A stretch of DNA of 20,881 nt from positions 1-20,881 of the forward strand of contig JBDHYG010000028.1 of the NCBI GenBank assembly GCA_039811225.1. Reading direction: 5' to 3'. This DNA comes from JAFDXJ01 sp039811225. GTDB taxonomy: Bacteria; Bacteroidota; Bacteroidia; Chitinophagales; Chitinophagaceae. The notes below the pieces were generated by a model. The model did not search any database, was not told the origin of the DNA, and saw only the letters and a program-made list of their open reading frames with translations. Positions 8,273-15,043 of this stretch are shown here, one piece after another. The translations under genes were made by a program, and so were the position numbers. Position 1 is the stretch's first letter. Each line of letters starts with the position of its first letter.

Positions 8273-9128
8273 GAATAGAAGCAGAAGTTTTCATATTATC
8301 TATAAGCCGGATATTTTCAATAAAAGCGGCAACGAGGAGTACCACTTCATTCCCGGCAGGTGCATAGGTGAGGATTTCAAGTGTATGAGGATCACACATT
8401 TCAATATAATCCACTTTTTCAAAACCATTATCCAATAACTGTTGCCGGCCTTTTTGTTGACATGCTGCCCAATTCGTATCTGTAAGATTTGTTTTGATTT
8501 CAGTTAATACTTTAAAAATGGTGGTGGCTTTTTTCCGGCCATCTTCGGATAAGCGCATATTCCGGCTACTCATGGCAAGGCCATCCGGGGTGCGGGCAAT
8601 GGGGCATACCTGGATTTGTACCGGTATATTCATTTGCCTTACCAGCATATCGAGCACCAGGCATTGTTGAAAATCTTTTTGTCCCAGGTAAAGCGTATCC
8701 GGCATAATAATATGCAACAGTTTTTCCACCACCTGGCAAACGCCCTGGAAATGCCCGGGCCGGTATTTTCCTTCCAGCACATTTTCTATGTTTTGCAAAT
8801 CATAAGGGAGGGGTTCATAAGAAGTATAACGTTGCATTTCTTCGGGGGAAGGCATAAAGATAATTTCGGTACCCGCCATAGCAAGCTGTAAAATATCCTG
8901 TTCTTTTGTTACCGGGTATTTAATAAAATCTTCCTCATTATTAAATTGTGCTTTATTGATAAAGATGCTGCAAACGGTAAAATCATTTTGTTTTTTGCTT
9001 GCTGCAATCAGGGAAAGATGGCCTTCATGCAGGGCACCCATCGTTGGCACAAAGCCGATTTTTTTTCCGGCAAAGCGGAGTGCCAATAGTTTTTCTTTTA
9101 ACAATGAAATGGTTTGAAATACAATCAT
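8262..9128 (-). CDS. panC: Pantoate--beta-alanine ligase (pantothenate synthetase)
   Basis: PanC joins pantoate and beta-alanine with ATP to make pantothenate, the last step before coenzyme A synthesis, in the cytoplasm. The 288-residue protein is full length. It carries the nucleotidyl-transferase HIGH-type signature in FVPTMGALHEGHLSLI (about residues 26-41), the conserved LYLGQKDFQQ block (about 146-155, pantoate and ATP site), and the KMSKS-equivalent DGLAMSSRNMRL near residues 187-198. The gene runs divergently from the half glycogen-synthase gene; the 109-base gap between them should hold both promoters. For panC the best candidate is TTAATTTG (minus strand, 9174-9167), one mismatch from consensus. 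Its end overlaps the regulatory region of miaB. No panD or panB is present in this window. Confidence 0.96.
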   Translation of the reverse strand: MIVFQTISLLKEKLLALRFAGKKIGFVPTMGALHEGHLSLIAASKKQNDFTVCSIFINKAQFNNEEDFIKYPVTKEQDILQLAMAGTEIIFMPSPEEMQRYTSYEPLPYDLQNIENVLEGKYRPGHFQGVCQVVEKLLHIIMPDTLYLGQKDFQQCLVLDMLVRQMNIPVQIQVCPIARTPDGLAMSSRNMRLSEDGRKKATTIFKVLTEIKTNLTDTNWAACQQKGRQQLLDNGFEKVDYIEMCDPHTLEILTYAPAGNEVVLLVAAFIENIRLIDNMKTSASILTN

Positions 9129-9186
9129 ATCGATTATTTAACGATTCAATTAGCTTTCTAAAAAAACAAATTAAACTCAATTTATG

Positions 9187-9194
9187 TAACTTTG
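9187..9194 (+). promoter_or_regulatory. Bacteroidota-type -7 promoter element for the half glycogen-synthase/DUF4270 unit
   Basis: TAACTTTG, an exact TAnnTTTG match, placed 43 bases before the ATG at 9238. No convincing -33 TTTG is visible. A short inverted repeat (GCAGG-CATT-CCTGC, 9194-9207) overlaps the predicted transcription start near 9201, so the transcript would begin inside or next to a small hairpin. Confidence 0.6.
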
Positions 9195-9237
9195 CAGGCA
9201 TTCCTGCCCGGAAGATTTTTGAAAAAGAAAATAATTT

Positions 9238-10056
9238 ATGTCTGCAAAGAAAAGAATTTTATATATCGTTACGGAGATGTCTCCCTACCTGGAACTAACA
9301 GAATTTTCAGAAATCATCAACCGGCTGGCTATCAAAAGCCATGATAGTGGACTCGAAGTGCGTTGCATCATGCCCCGCTTTGGCAATATCAATGAAAGAC
9401 GCCACCGCCTGCACGAAGTAGTGCGTTTATCAGGGATCAATGTGACGGTAAATGATGATGATATCCCCCTGCAGATCAAAGTTGCTTCTTTACCCAATGC
9501 CCGCTTACAGGTATATTTCCTGGACAATGATGATTTATTCAAGCGGAAATTTGTGTTCCGGGATGAGAACGAAAACTGGTATGAAGACAATGATCTCCGC
9601 ACTATTTTCTTTTGCAAAGGCGCCTTGGAAACGGTTAAGAAATTTGGCTGGCCCCCGGATATCATTCATTGTACCGGTTGGATGACCGGGTTGATACCCA
9701 TCTACATTAAAACCTTGTATAACCGCGAACCGGTTTTTGCACAGGGAAAAATTATTTATACGATCAATCAAAATACGTATAAAGAAAAAATGGGTAAGGA
9801 CTTTATGAAGAAAGCCAATATCCAATCACTTTTATCTAAAGAAGAGCAGGCCGCTTTAAAGGATGGAAATAACAATGCGCTATTTCGTGGTGGTGCGTTA
9901 TATGCCGATGCCATCACTTTTGGCGCTGAAAAGATCGATAAAAAATTGCTCGATGAATTTTCAAAAGTCAAGGGTAAGAAAGTCGTTGCCTTTAAAGGCC
10001 AGGAGTCTGATTTAACAGAGTATTTAGATTTATATAATGAACTTGCGCCGAAGTAA
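9238..10056 (+). CDS. Glycogen/starch-synthase N-domain protein (GT5-like, truncated form, likely not a catalytic synthase)
   Basis: The 272 residues match the N-terminal Rossmann half of GT5 glycogen synthases (RILYIVTEMSPY at 6-17; PDIIHCTGWMTGLIPIYI at 140-157; IIYTINQNTY at 172-181) but end where the second GT-B domain should begin; full GlgA has about 470-480 residues. The gene itself is not visibly damaged: it ends cleanly and the next gene follows in 6 bases. Key GlgA positions differ. The ADP-glucose-binding KTGG region is replaced by LELTEFSE, the HDW motif by CTGW, and the YTIHN motif by YTINQ. Glycogen synthase activity is therefore unlikely; a binding or regulatory role, or a different reaction, is possible. 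Such short forms are a recurring Bacteroidota type and are usually labelled glycogen synthase. It is cotranscribed with the DUF4270 lipoprotein. Confidence 0.85.
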   Translation: MSAKKRILYIVTEMSPYLELTEFSEIINRLAIKSHDSGLEVRCIMPRFGNINERRHRLHEVVRLSGINVTVNDDDIPLQIKVASLPNARLQVYFLDNDDLFKRKFVFRDENENWYEDNDLRTIFFCKGALETVKKFGWPPDIIHCTGWMTGLIPIYIKTLYNREPVFAQGKIIYTINQNTYKEKMGKDFMKKANIQSLLSKEEQAALKDGNNNALFRGGALYADAITFGAEKIDKKLLDEFSKVKGKKVVAFKGQESDLTEYLDLYNELAPK

Positions 10057-10062
10057 AATTTC

Positions 10063-11547
10063 ATGAATTCTTTCCGCTCTACAGCAATTTTCTTTTCATT
10101 TATTATTGCTTCTTTTCTGCTGTTTTCAGCCTGTACAAAAATCGTTACAACCACGGTCGGTAATGGTATTCCACCGGATGGGGTAAATACAAAAGATACC
10201 ACGCTTGATGTGATAACAAAAAATGCAGGTGACTCCATCATCTCTGTCTCCTTAGGTATTGATCATACAATGGGGTATATGAATGACCCGATTTTTGGCA
10301 AGACAACCGCCAATATCAATGCGCAGTTTAAGCCGGTTGTATATCCTGTTTTATTTGAACGGCCCAAAGATCAATTGGTATATGATTCGATGGTATTGGT
10401 ATTGGGTTACCAGAGTTTTACCGGCGACTCCACACTTCCATTATCTTTCCGGGTGTATGAAATAAAAAATGATTTTGATTTTAAAGACTCTTTATACAGT
10501 TCCAAATTTGAAGTACCGCGGCAACAGGAAGTAACGGATGGAGGTGTACCAAAGACTATTGATATCCGTCGTTTAAATGATAGTATTTATCCTTTTGGGG
10601 AAGCAGCCAGGGGTCAGATCCGGATTAAGTTAAGTGCATCTTTTGGCCAGAAGTTCCTGAATACTTTTGATACATTCGGTGCATATAAAAATGACTCCAT
10701 GTATAATGTAGCCTTTAAAGGGCTACAGGTAGCTGCAGAGCAAACGGGCAATGCCCTGATACGTGTGAACCTGCTGGATACTAATAGTAAGATGGCCTTG
10801 TATTATCATTACACAGATACTACTGGTAAAGTAGATACGGCAGTTCGCTATTTCCGCTCGGGTACCTTTAATGGTGCGTCCTCGAATTATATTGTACGCG
10901 ACCGGTCATTACCGGCTCCTATTGGTTATTATTACCCGCCGACGAGTGATACAGAGGACAGTGTCATTTATATACAAGCCGGCCCTGGTACTTATGCAAC
11001 AATCCAGATTCCTGGCCTGGCCACATTACCCAATATGATCATTCACCGGGCTGAATTGATTATGGAACAGGTACCGGATGTGGTCACCAATTCCGATACA
11101 CTCTATAATCCGCCCAATTTATTCTTACTGGCTAAAGGCGATTCCACTTTCTGGTTTAATATTCCCGGCTTTGATAACCCGGGGGATGTTTACAACCCCA
11201 CATCAGATGCAATTTTCTCCTCTACCTCCGGTGTATTGATGAACTACGCGGATTTTGGCGGCCTGCCAAAAAATATGATAGACCCACTCACGGGCAAAAC
11301 CATTGCCACTTATAATTTTAGTTTAACGCGGTATGTCCAGGGCATTGTCACCAATCATAATCCGAGGTACACATTGATTTTATATGCACCATTTAATGAA
11401 ACGATTCGAATATCGGAACAGCAGCCGGTCTATCGTTCCATTTCGGCGACCCCTTTAAGTTATCCCGGCGTTGGACGGGTAAGGGTAGGAGGTGGAAATA
11501 ATTCACAGTATAGAATGAGATTACATATTGTTTACACGGAGATTTAG
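10063..11547 (+). CDS. DUF4270 family lipoprotein
   Basis: A 494-residue protein of the Bacteroidota DUF4270 type; no biochemical function is established to my knowledge. Residues 1-24 form a lipoprotein signal peptide with the lipobox ending FSAC (Cys24), so it should be anchored in the outer or inner membrane facing the periplasm or surface. The mature part is rich in Asp, Ser, Thr, Tyr and Gly, without long helices, consistent with beta-sandwich folds. Features include an early block GDSIISVSLGIDHTMGYMND followed by FGKTTANINAQF (about residues 57-88) and a C-terminal block ending RMRLHIVYTEI. It starts 6 bases after the half glycogen-synthase gene, so the two are coexpressed. There is no terminator before the metK promoter, and read-through into metK is possible. 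Confidence 0.85.
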   Translation: MNSFRSTAIFFSFIIASFLLFSACTKIVTTTVGNGIPPDGVNTKDTTLDVITKNAGDSIISVSLGIDHTMGYMNDPIFGKTTANINAQFKPVVYPVLFERPKDQLVYDSMVLVLGYQSFTGDSTLPLSFRVYEIKNDFDFKDSLYSSKFEVPRQQEVTDGGVPKTIDIRRLNDSIYPFGEAARGQIRIKLSASFGQKFLNTFDTFGAYKNDSMYNVAFKGLQVAAEQTGNALIRVNLLDTNSKMALYYHYTDTTGKVDTAVRYFRSGTFNGASSNYIVRDRSLPAPIGYYYPPTSDTEDSVIYIQAGPGTYATIQIPGLATLPNMIIHRAELIMEQVPDVVTNSDTLYNPPNLFLLAKGDSTFWFNIPGFDNPGDVYNPTSDAIFSSTSGVLMNYADFGGLPKNMIDPLTGKTIATYNFSLTRYVQGIVTNHNPRYTLILYAPFNETIRISEQQPVYRSISATPLSYPGVGRVRVGGGNNSQYRMRLHIVYTEI

Positions 11548-11566
11548 GATTTCCGGTCGAAGCAAT

Positions 11567-11574
11567 TATCTTTG
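11567..11574 (+). promoter_or_regulatory. Bacteroidota-type -7 promoter element for metK
   Basis: TATCTTTG, an exact TAnnTTTG match, 24 bases before the metK ATG at 11599. It implies a leader of about 18 bases and therefore no SAM riboswitch ahead of metK. It also rules out the alternative TTG start at 11572, which lies inside the element. Confidence 0.65.
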
Positions 11575-11598
11575 CATTTCTTTTTTAAAAAATTTTAT

Positions 11599-12852
11599 AT
11601 GCCGTATTTATTTACTTCAGAAAGTGTATCTGAAGGCCATCCCGATAAAGTAGCTGACCAGATTTCGGATGCCCTCATTGATAATTTCCTTGCTTTTGAC
11701 CCCAACAGTAAAGTGGCGTGTGAAACGCTGGTAACCACCGGGCAGGTTGTTTTGGCGGGAGAAGTAAAATCCAAAGCCTACCTGGATGTGCAGGAAATTG
11801 CCCGTGGCGTCATCCGGAAGATAGGTTATGTACGAAGTGAATATATGTTTGAAGCGAATAGTTGCGGCATTCTCTCCGCTATTCATGAGCAGTCTGCCGA
11901 TATCAACCAAGGCGTGGATAGAAAGAAAAAAGAAGAGCAGGGCGCCGGTGACCAGGGAATGATGTTTGGCTATGCGACCAATGAAACAGAAGACTATATG
12001 CCCCTGGCATTGGATCTCGCACATAAGCTATTAATTGAATTAGCTGCTTTGCGCCGGGAGAACAAACAAATTAAATACTTACGTCCCGATGCCAAGAGCC
12101 AGGTGACACTGGAATACGATGACAACAATAAACCGGTTCGCATAGATGCTATTGTGGTTTCCACACAGCATGACGATTTTGATACGGAAGAAAAAATGCA
12201 GGCAAAAATTAAAAAAGATATTATTGAAATTTTAATCCCCCGCATCAAAGCGAAGTATAAAAAATACAGCAAACTATTTAATAAGGATATTAAATACCAT
12301 ATCAATCCCACCGGCAAATTTGTAATTGGTGGCCCACATGGGGATACCGGTGTAACCGGCCGGAAAATTATTGTGGATACCTATGGTGGCAAAGGCGCCC
12401 ATGGTGGCGGGGCTTTCAGCGGTAAAGATCCGAGTAAAGTGGACCGAAGTGCGGCATATGCTACCCGGCATATTGCGAAGAATTTAGTAGCTGCTGGTGT
12501 TTGTGATGAAGTGCTGGTGCAGGTTTCCTATGCCATCGGCATTGCAGAACCCACATCCATAAATGTCAATACATTCAATACGGCTAAAGTAAATATGACC
12601 GATGGGGAGATCGCGCAAAAAGTCCAGGGCATTTTTGATATGCGCCCTTACTTTATTGAACAACGCTTGAAATTACGCAATCCCATTTACAGTGAAACAG
12701 CCGCTTATGGCCATATGGGCAGGAAACCGCAAATGGTAACCAAAGAATTCCGTTCCCCGGAAGGAAAAACGATTTCTAAAAAAGTAGAATTATTTACCTG
12801 GGAAAAATTGGATTATGTGCCCAAACTGAAAAAAGCTTTTGGTATAAAATAA
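11599..12852 (+). CDS. metK: Methionine adenosyltransferase (S-adenosylmethionine synthetase)
   Basis: MetK makes S-adenosylmethionine from methionine and ATP, supplying among others the MiaB and Pcm enzymes encoded in this window. From the ATG at 11599 the protein has 417 residues, beginning MPYLFTSESVSEGHPDKVAD, the canonical start; a TTG at 11572 in the same frame overlaps the promoter and is rejected. Visible signatures are GHPDKVADQ (13-21), GAGDQGMMFGY (115-125), GGPHGDTGVTGRK (244-256) and the P-loop-like GGGAFSGKDPSKVDRSAAY (269-287). It is about 30 residues longer than the E. coli enzyme, mainly from an insertion around residues 195-235 rich in Lys and Ile, as in other Bacteroidota. 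Own promoter upstream, strong terminator downstream. Confidence 0.97.
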   Translation: MPYLFTSESVSEGHPDKVADQISDALIDNFLAFDPNSKVACETLVTTGQVVLAGEVKSKAYLDVQEIARGVIRKIGYVRSEYMFEANSCGILSAIHEQSADINQGVDRKKKEEQGAGDQGMMFGYATNETEDYMPLALDLAHKLLIELAALRRENKQIKYLRPDAKSQVTLEYDDNNKPVRIDAIVVSTQHDDFDTEEKMQAKIKKDIIEILIPRIKAKYKKYSKLFNKDIKYHINPTGKFVIGGPHGDTGVTGRKIIVDTYGGKGAHGGGAFSGKDPSKVDRSAAYATRHIAKNLVAAGVCDEVLVQVSYAIGIAEPTSINVNTFNTAKVNMTDGEIAQKVQGIFDMRPYFIEQRLKLRNPIYSETAAYGHMGRKPQMVTKEFRSPEGKTISKKVELFTWEKLDYVPKLKKAFGIK

Positions 12853-12874
12853 ATACCGGTATAAAAAAAATTGC

Positions 12875-12903
12875 AAGCCCTTCTTTTTACGAAGGGCTTT
12901 TTT
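12875..12903 (+). terminator. Intrinsic terminator of metK, possibly bidirectional
   Basis: A perfect 9-bp stem (AAGCCCTTC at 12875-12883, GAAGGGCTT at 12891-12899) with a 7-base loop, followed by T residues through 12903. An A run at 12863-12870 on the other side lets it also serve the convergent minus-strand gene that ends at 12954. Confidence 0.92.
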
Positions 12904-12953
12904 ATGCAGTACCCATTTTCAACAACCTGAAACGGGATTATTGTTTCATGAAT

Positions 12954-13469
12954 TTAATGAACAGCATGATTTAATTTTTTCCAGGGCCAGCCATCTGCCA
13001 GTGGAATGATCCAGCTTTCCAGCCATTCCTGTTTGGTAGCTACGAGGTTATTAAAAAATAAGGTATCACCGGAAACCTCGCCTTTTTCTACTGCTTCCTG
13101 CAGATGGGTGATAGAATAGGTTTGAATTTTATCTTCCCGAATCAATGCCGGGTAAAGCCTATCAAAGACCTGTACCTGGAAGGTCTGTTCAATTTTTTTA
13201 AGCATCCAGTAGGTGCTGTCAATACTACAACCACTTACTTTCACAGCTGTCTCATCCGCCATTAAGATGATAAAGCGATTAAAAAACAAATGCACAAAGC
13301 CCGGGACGGGGCTGCCATGGGCATTCCACTGGCCGTTAAAGGTGTCCAGCATTTGAGTTACTTCTTTGCTTTCTGCTTCCGTAAAATCCCGGTTGCATTG
13401 ATACACCCATACCGTTGAAGTACCGGGGAAATGTGCCGGGATAAGATTTTTATATTCCTGAAATGTCAT
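12954..13469 (-). CDS. Conserved hypothetical protein (often named ABC transporter ATPase, but lacks ATPase motifs)
   Basis: A 171-residue soluble protein with no signal peptide or membrane helix. I recognise it as a Bacteroidota family that databases often call ABC transporter ATPase. No Walker A (GxxxxGKS/T), Walker B or LSGGQ signature is present, so that name is not supported. Visible conserved-looking features are WVYQCNRDFTEAE near the N-terminus, FNGQWNAHGSPVPG (about residues 44-57), FNRFIILMADE (about 63-73) and SGCSIDSTYWMLK (about 79-91), where a Cys and several Asp and Ser residues could form a site. It follows the CCG iron-sulfur gene by 18 bases on the same strand and is probably cotranscribed, pointing to a shared pathway. 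Its function is unknown. Confidence 0.82.
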   Translation of the reverse strand: MTFQEYKNLIPAHFPGTSTVWVYQCNRDFTEAESKEVTQMLDTFNGQWNAHGSPVPGFVHLFFNRFIILMADETAVKVSGCSIDSTYWMLKKIEQTFQVQVFDRLYPALIREDKIQTYSITHLQEAVEKGEVSGDTLFFNNLVATKQEWLESWIIPLADGWPWKKLNHAVH

Positions 13470-13487
13470 ACTTATATTTTTTAAAAA

Positions 13488-14267
13488 TTATTCCATACTT
13501 TTTTCAATCAATTCTGCAATGTCTAAAACCTGCACATCATTTTCTTTTTCCCGGTTTTTCACGCCATCCGTGAGCATGGTATTACAAAACGGGCAGGCAG
13601 CTGCCACGATATCGGGTTGTAATGACAAGGCCTCATCAGTGCGTTCGATATTAATCCGGTGATCGCCTTTTTCTTCTTCTTTGAACATTTGTGCCCCTCC
13701 GGCGCCACAGCATAATGCATTGCTGCCGCATCGTTTCATTTCCACTAATTCTGCATCCAGCGCTTCCAGTACTTTTCGCGGTGCTTCATAAATATGATTG
13801 GCGCGGCCTAAATAACAACTATCATGATAGGTTATTTTTTTCCCTTTAAAGGAACCATCCTCTTTCATTTTTATTTTACCGGCATCGATGAGTTGTTGCA
13901 GGAAAACGGTATGATGAATCACTTCATATGTACCGCCCAAAACCGGGTATTCATTTTTGAAAATATTGAAGCAATGTGGGCAAGCGGTTACAATTTTTTT
14001 AATACCATATCCATTCAATACCTGGATATTATTATAGGCCATCATCTGGAATAGAAACTCATTACCGGCACGCCGGGCAGGGTCCCCGGTACAGGCTTCT
14101 TCATTTCCCAGGATAGCAAATTTAATCCCCACTTTGGTGAGTATGGTAGCAAATGCTTTCGTGATCTTTTGTGCCCGCTGATCAAAGCTTCCGGAACAAC
14201 CTACCCAGAATAATATTTCCGGTGTTTCACCTGCTGCGGCCATTTCGGCCATCGTAGAAATATGCAT
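13488..14267 (-). CDS. CCG-domain (Fe-S)-binding protein, HdrB/GlcF-like
   Basis: A 259-residue cytoplasmic protein with two cysteine-rich CCG domains, like heterodisulfide reductase subunit B and the C-terminal part of glycolate oxidase GlcF or lactate-utilisation LutA. Domain 1: Cys24 (WVGCSGSF), Cys59 (EEACTGDPARRAGNE, where the usual CCG is ACTG) and ACPHC (Cys96, Cys99). Domain 2: Cys151 (DSCYLGR), CCGAGG (Cys186, Cys187) and ACPFC (Cys225, Cys228). Such pairs bind a [4Fe-4S] cluster and pass electrons to or from a thiol or quinone-type partner. No substrate-oxidising dehydrogenase domain is attached. The natural partner is the membrane ferredoxin-like protein at 15044-16378, now separated by the plus-strand lysE gene. 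A -7 promoter element lies at 14279-14286, giving a leader of about 5 bases. Confidence 0.9.
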   Translation of the reverse strand: MHISTMAEMAAAGETPEILFWVGCSGSFDQRAQKITKAFATILTKVGIKFAILGNEEACTGDPARRAGNEFLFQMMAYNNIQVLNGYGIKKIVTACPHCFNIFKNEYPVLGGTYEVIHHTVFLQQLIDAGKIKMKEDGSFKGKKITYHDSCYLGRANHIYEAPRKVLEALDAELVEMKRCGSNALCCGAGGAQMFKEEEKGDHRINIERTDEALSLQPDIVAAACPFCNTMLTDGVKNREKENDVQVLDIAELIEKSME

Positions 14268-14278
14268 TTGTTTTTTTT

Positions 14279-14286
14279 CAAAAATA
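14279..14286 (-). promoter_or_regulatory. Bacteroidota-type -7 promoter element for the CCG Fe-S gene
   Basis: On the minus strand this reads TATTTTTG, an exact TAnnTTTG match, 11 bases before the ATG at 14267. It indicates that the CCG gene and its downstream partner have their own promoter, independent of the membrane Fe-S gene on the far side of lysE. Confidence 0.55.
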
Positions 14287-14309
14287 CAATTTTATATCCT
14301 GATACCGGG

Positions 14310-14325
14310 AACCGGCATGCCGGTT
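14310..14325. promoter_or_regulatory. Perfect 16-bp palindrome between divergent CCG Fe-S and lysE genes
   Basis: AACCGGCATGCCGGTT is a perfect palindrome in the 94-base divergent intergenic region. It sits about 24 bases upstream of the CCG-gene -7 element and 37 bases before the lysE ATG. It could be an operator for a dimeric regulator. Alternatively it can form a 6-bp hairpin with a CATG loop, and on the plus strand it runs into T residues to 14329, so a terminator or attenuator is another reading. Confidence 0.5.
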
Positions 14326-14361
14326 TTTTATCCTTAGCAGGAATCTTTTGTTTAAAAATCA

Positions 14362-15042
14362 ATGGAGTGCCCGGCAATGTTTATTTTGCGAAGCATGGGA
14401 TTTATACATATTATTTTTTTACTCAGCCTGGGATGGCTCGTTAGTTTTTTAGGACAGTTGCCCCTGGGCACCATGAGTATCACATCCACGCAAATAGCCG
14501 TGCAGGAAAATTTTCGCAATGCCTGGAAATATGCCTGGGGCGTGGCTTTGATAGAAATCCTTTATTTGCGCCTTACTTTGTCCGGGGTCCACTGGATCAT
14601 GGCAAATGCCATTTTCTTCTTAATTCTTGGGTGGTTGACGGTGGTTGTCTTCCTGGTTTTGGGCATGTATAGTTTTGTGGTGGCCCGCAGGCAGGTTACC
14701 GATAAAAAGGCATTCCTGTTGGAGAATAAAGTGGATCGGTTTTTATTAGGTATGAGCATGAGTGCACTCAATCCGGCGCAAGTCCCTTTTTGGTTTATCT
14801 GGAGCAGTTACCTGATGCAACTAAACGTGCTGCAACAAACACCAATGGAATTTAACCTCTTTACTCTTGGATGCGGAATGGGTACAGTTTCCGGCCTGGC
14901 TTTGTATATGTATGGAGGAAATTGGCTGATCACAAAAATGAATGTCAGTGCCCGCACCTTGAATATGATCATGGGCATTATATTTATTATCGCTGCCTTG
15001 TCGCAATTATACCGAATGCTTTTTGTAAAAACAGTTGTGTAA
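14362..15042 (+). CDS. LysE-family exporter (amino-acid or small-metabolite efflux)
   Basis: A 226-residue polytopic inner-membrane protein resembling the LysE/RhtB translocator family, which exports amino acids or related metabolites using the proton gradient. Substrate unknown. The family's first-helix motif is present as FLGQLPLGTMSITSTQIAV, followed by about five more hydrophobic segments and the conserved-type MSMSALNPAQVPFW (around residues 132-145). This matches the Bacteroidota subtype better than E. coli LysE/RhtB. The start is uncertain: ATG codons at 14362, 14377 and 14395 are in frame, and the last gives a compact N-terminus of about 17 residues before the motif. It is on the opposite strand between the two Fe-S genes, ends one base from the downstream convergent gene, and may share the palindrome at 14310-14325. 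Confidence 0.82.
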   Translation: MECPAMFILRSMGFIHIIFLLSLGWLVSFLGQLPLGTMSITSTQIAVQENFRNAWKYAWGVALIEILYLRLTLSGVHWIMANAIFFLILGWLTVVVFLVLGMYSFVVARRQVTDKKAFLLENKVDRFLLGMSMSALNPAQVPFWFIWSSYLMQLNVLQQTPMEFNLFTLGCGMGTVSGLALYMYGGNWLITKMNVSARTLNMIMGIIFIIAALSQLYRMLFVKTVV

Positions 15043-15043
15043 C

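Noticed and set aside
9285..9825. Long minus-strand open frames inside the half glycogen-synthase gene
   Set aside because: They overlap a well-supported plus-strand gene and lack promoters or family resemblance.
11572..11598. TTG start for metK, giving 9 extra residues
   Set aside because: The TTG lies within the exact -7 promoter element TATCTTTG, and the family's normal N-terminus begins at the ATG at 11599.
11548..11598. SAM riboswitch ahead of metK
   Set aside because: The predicted leader is about 18 bases, too short for any known SAM-binding aptamer.
12954..13469. True ABC transporter ATPase
   Set aside because: No Walker A, Walker B or LSGGQ motif in the translation.
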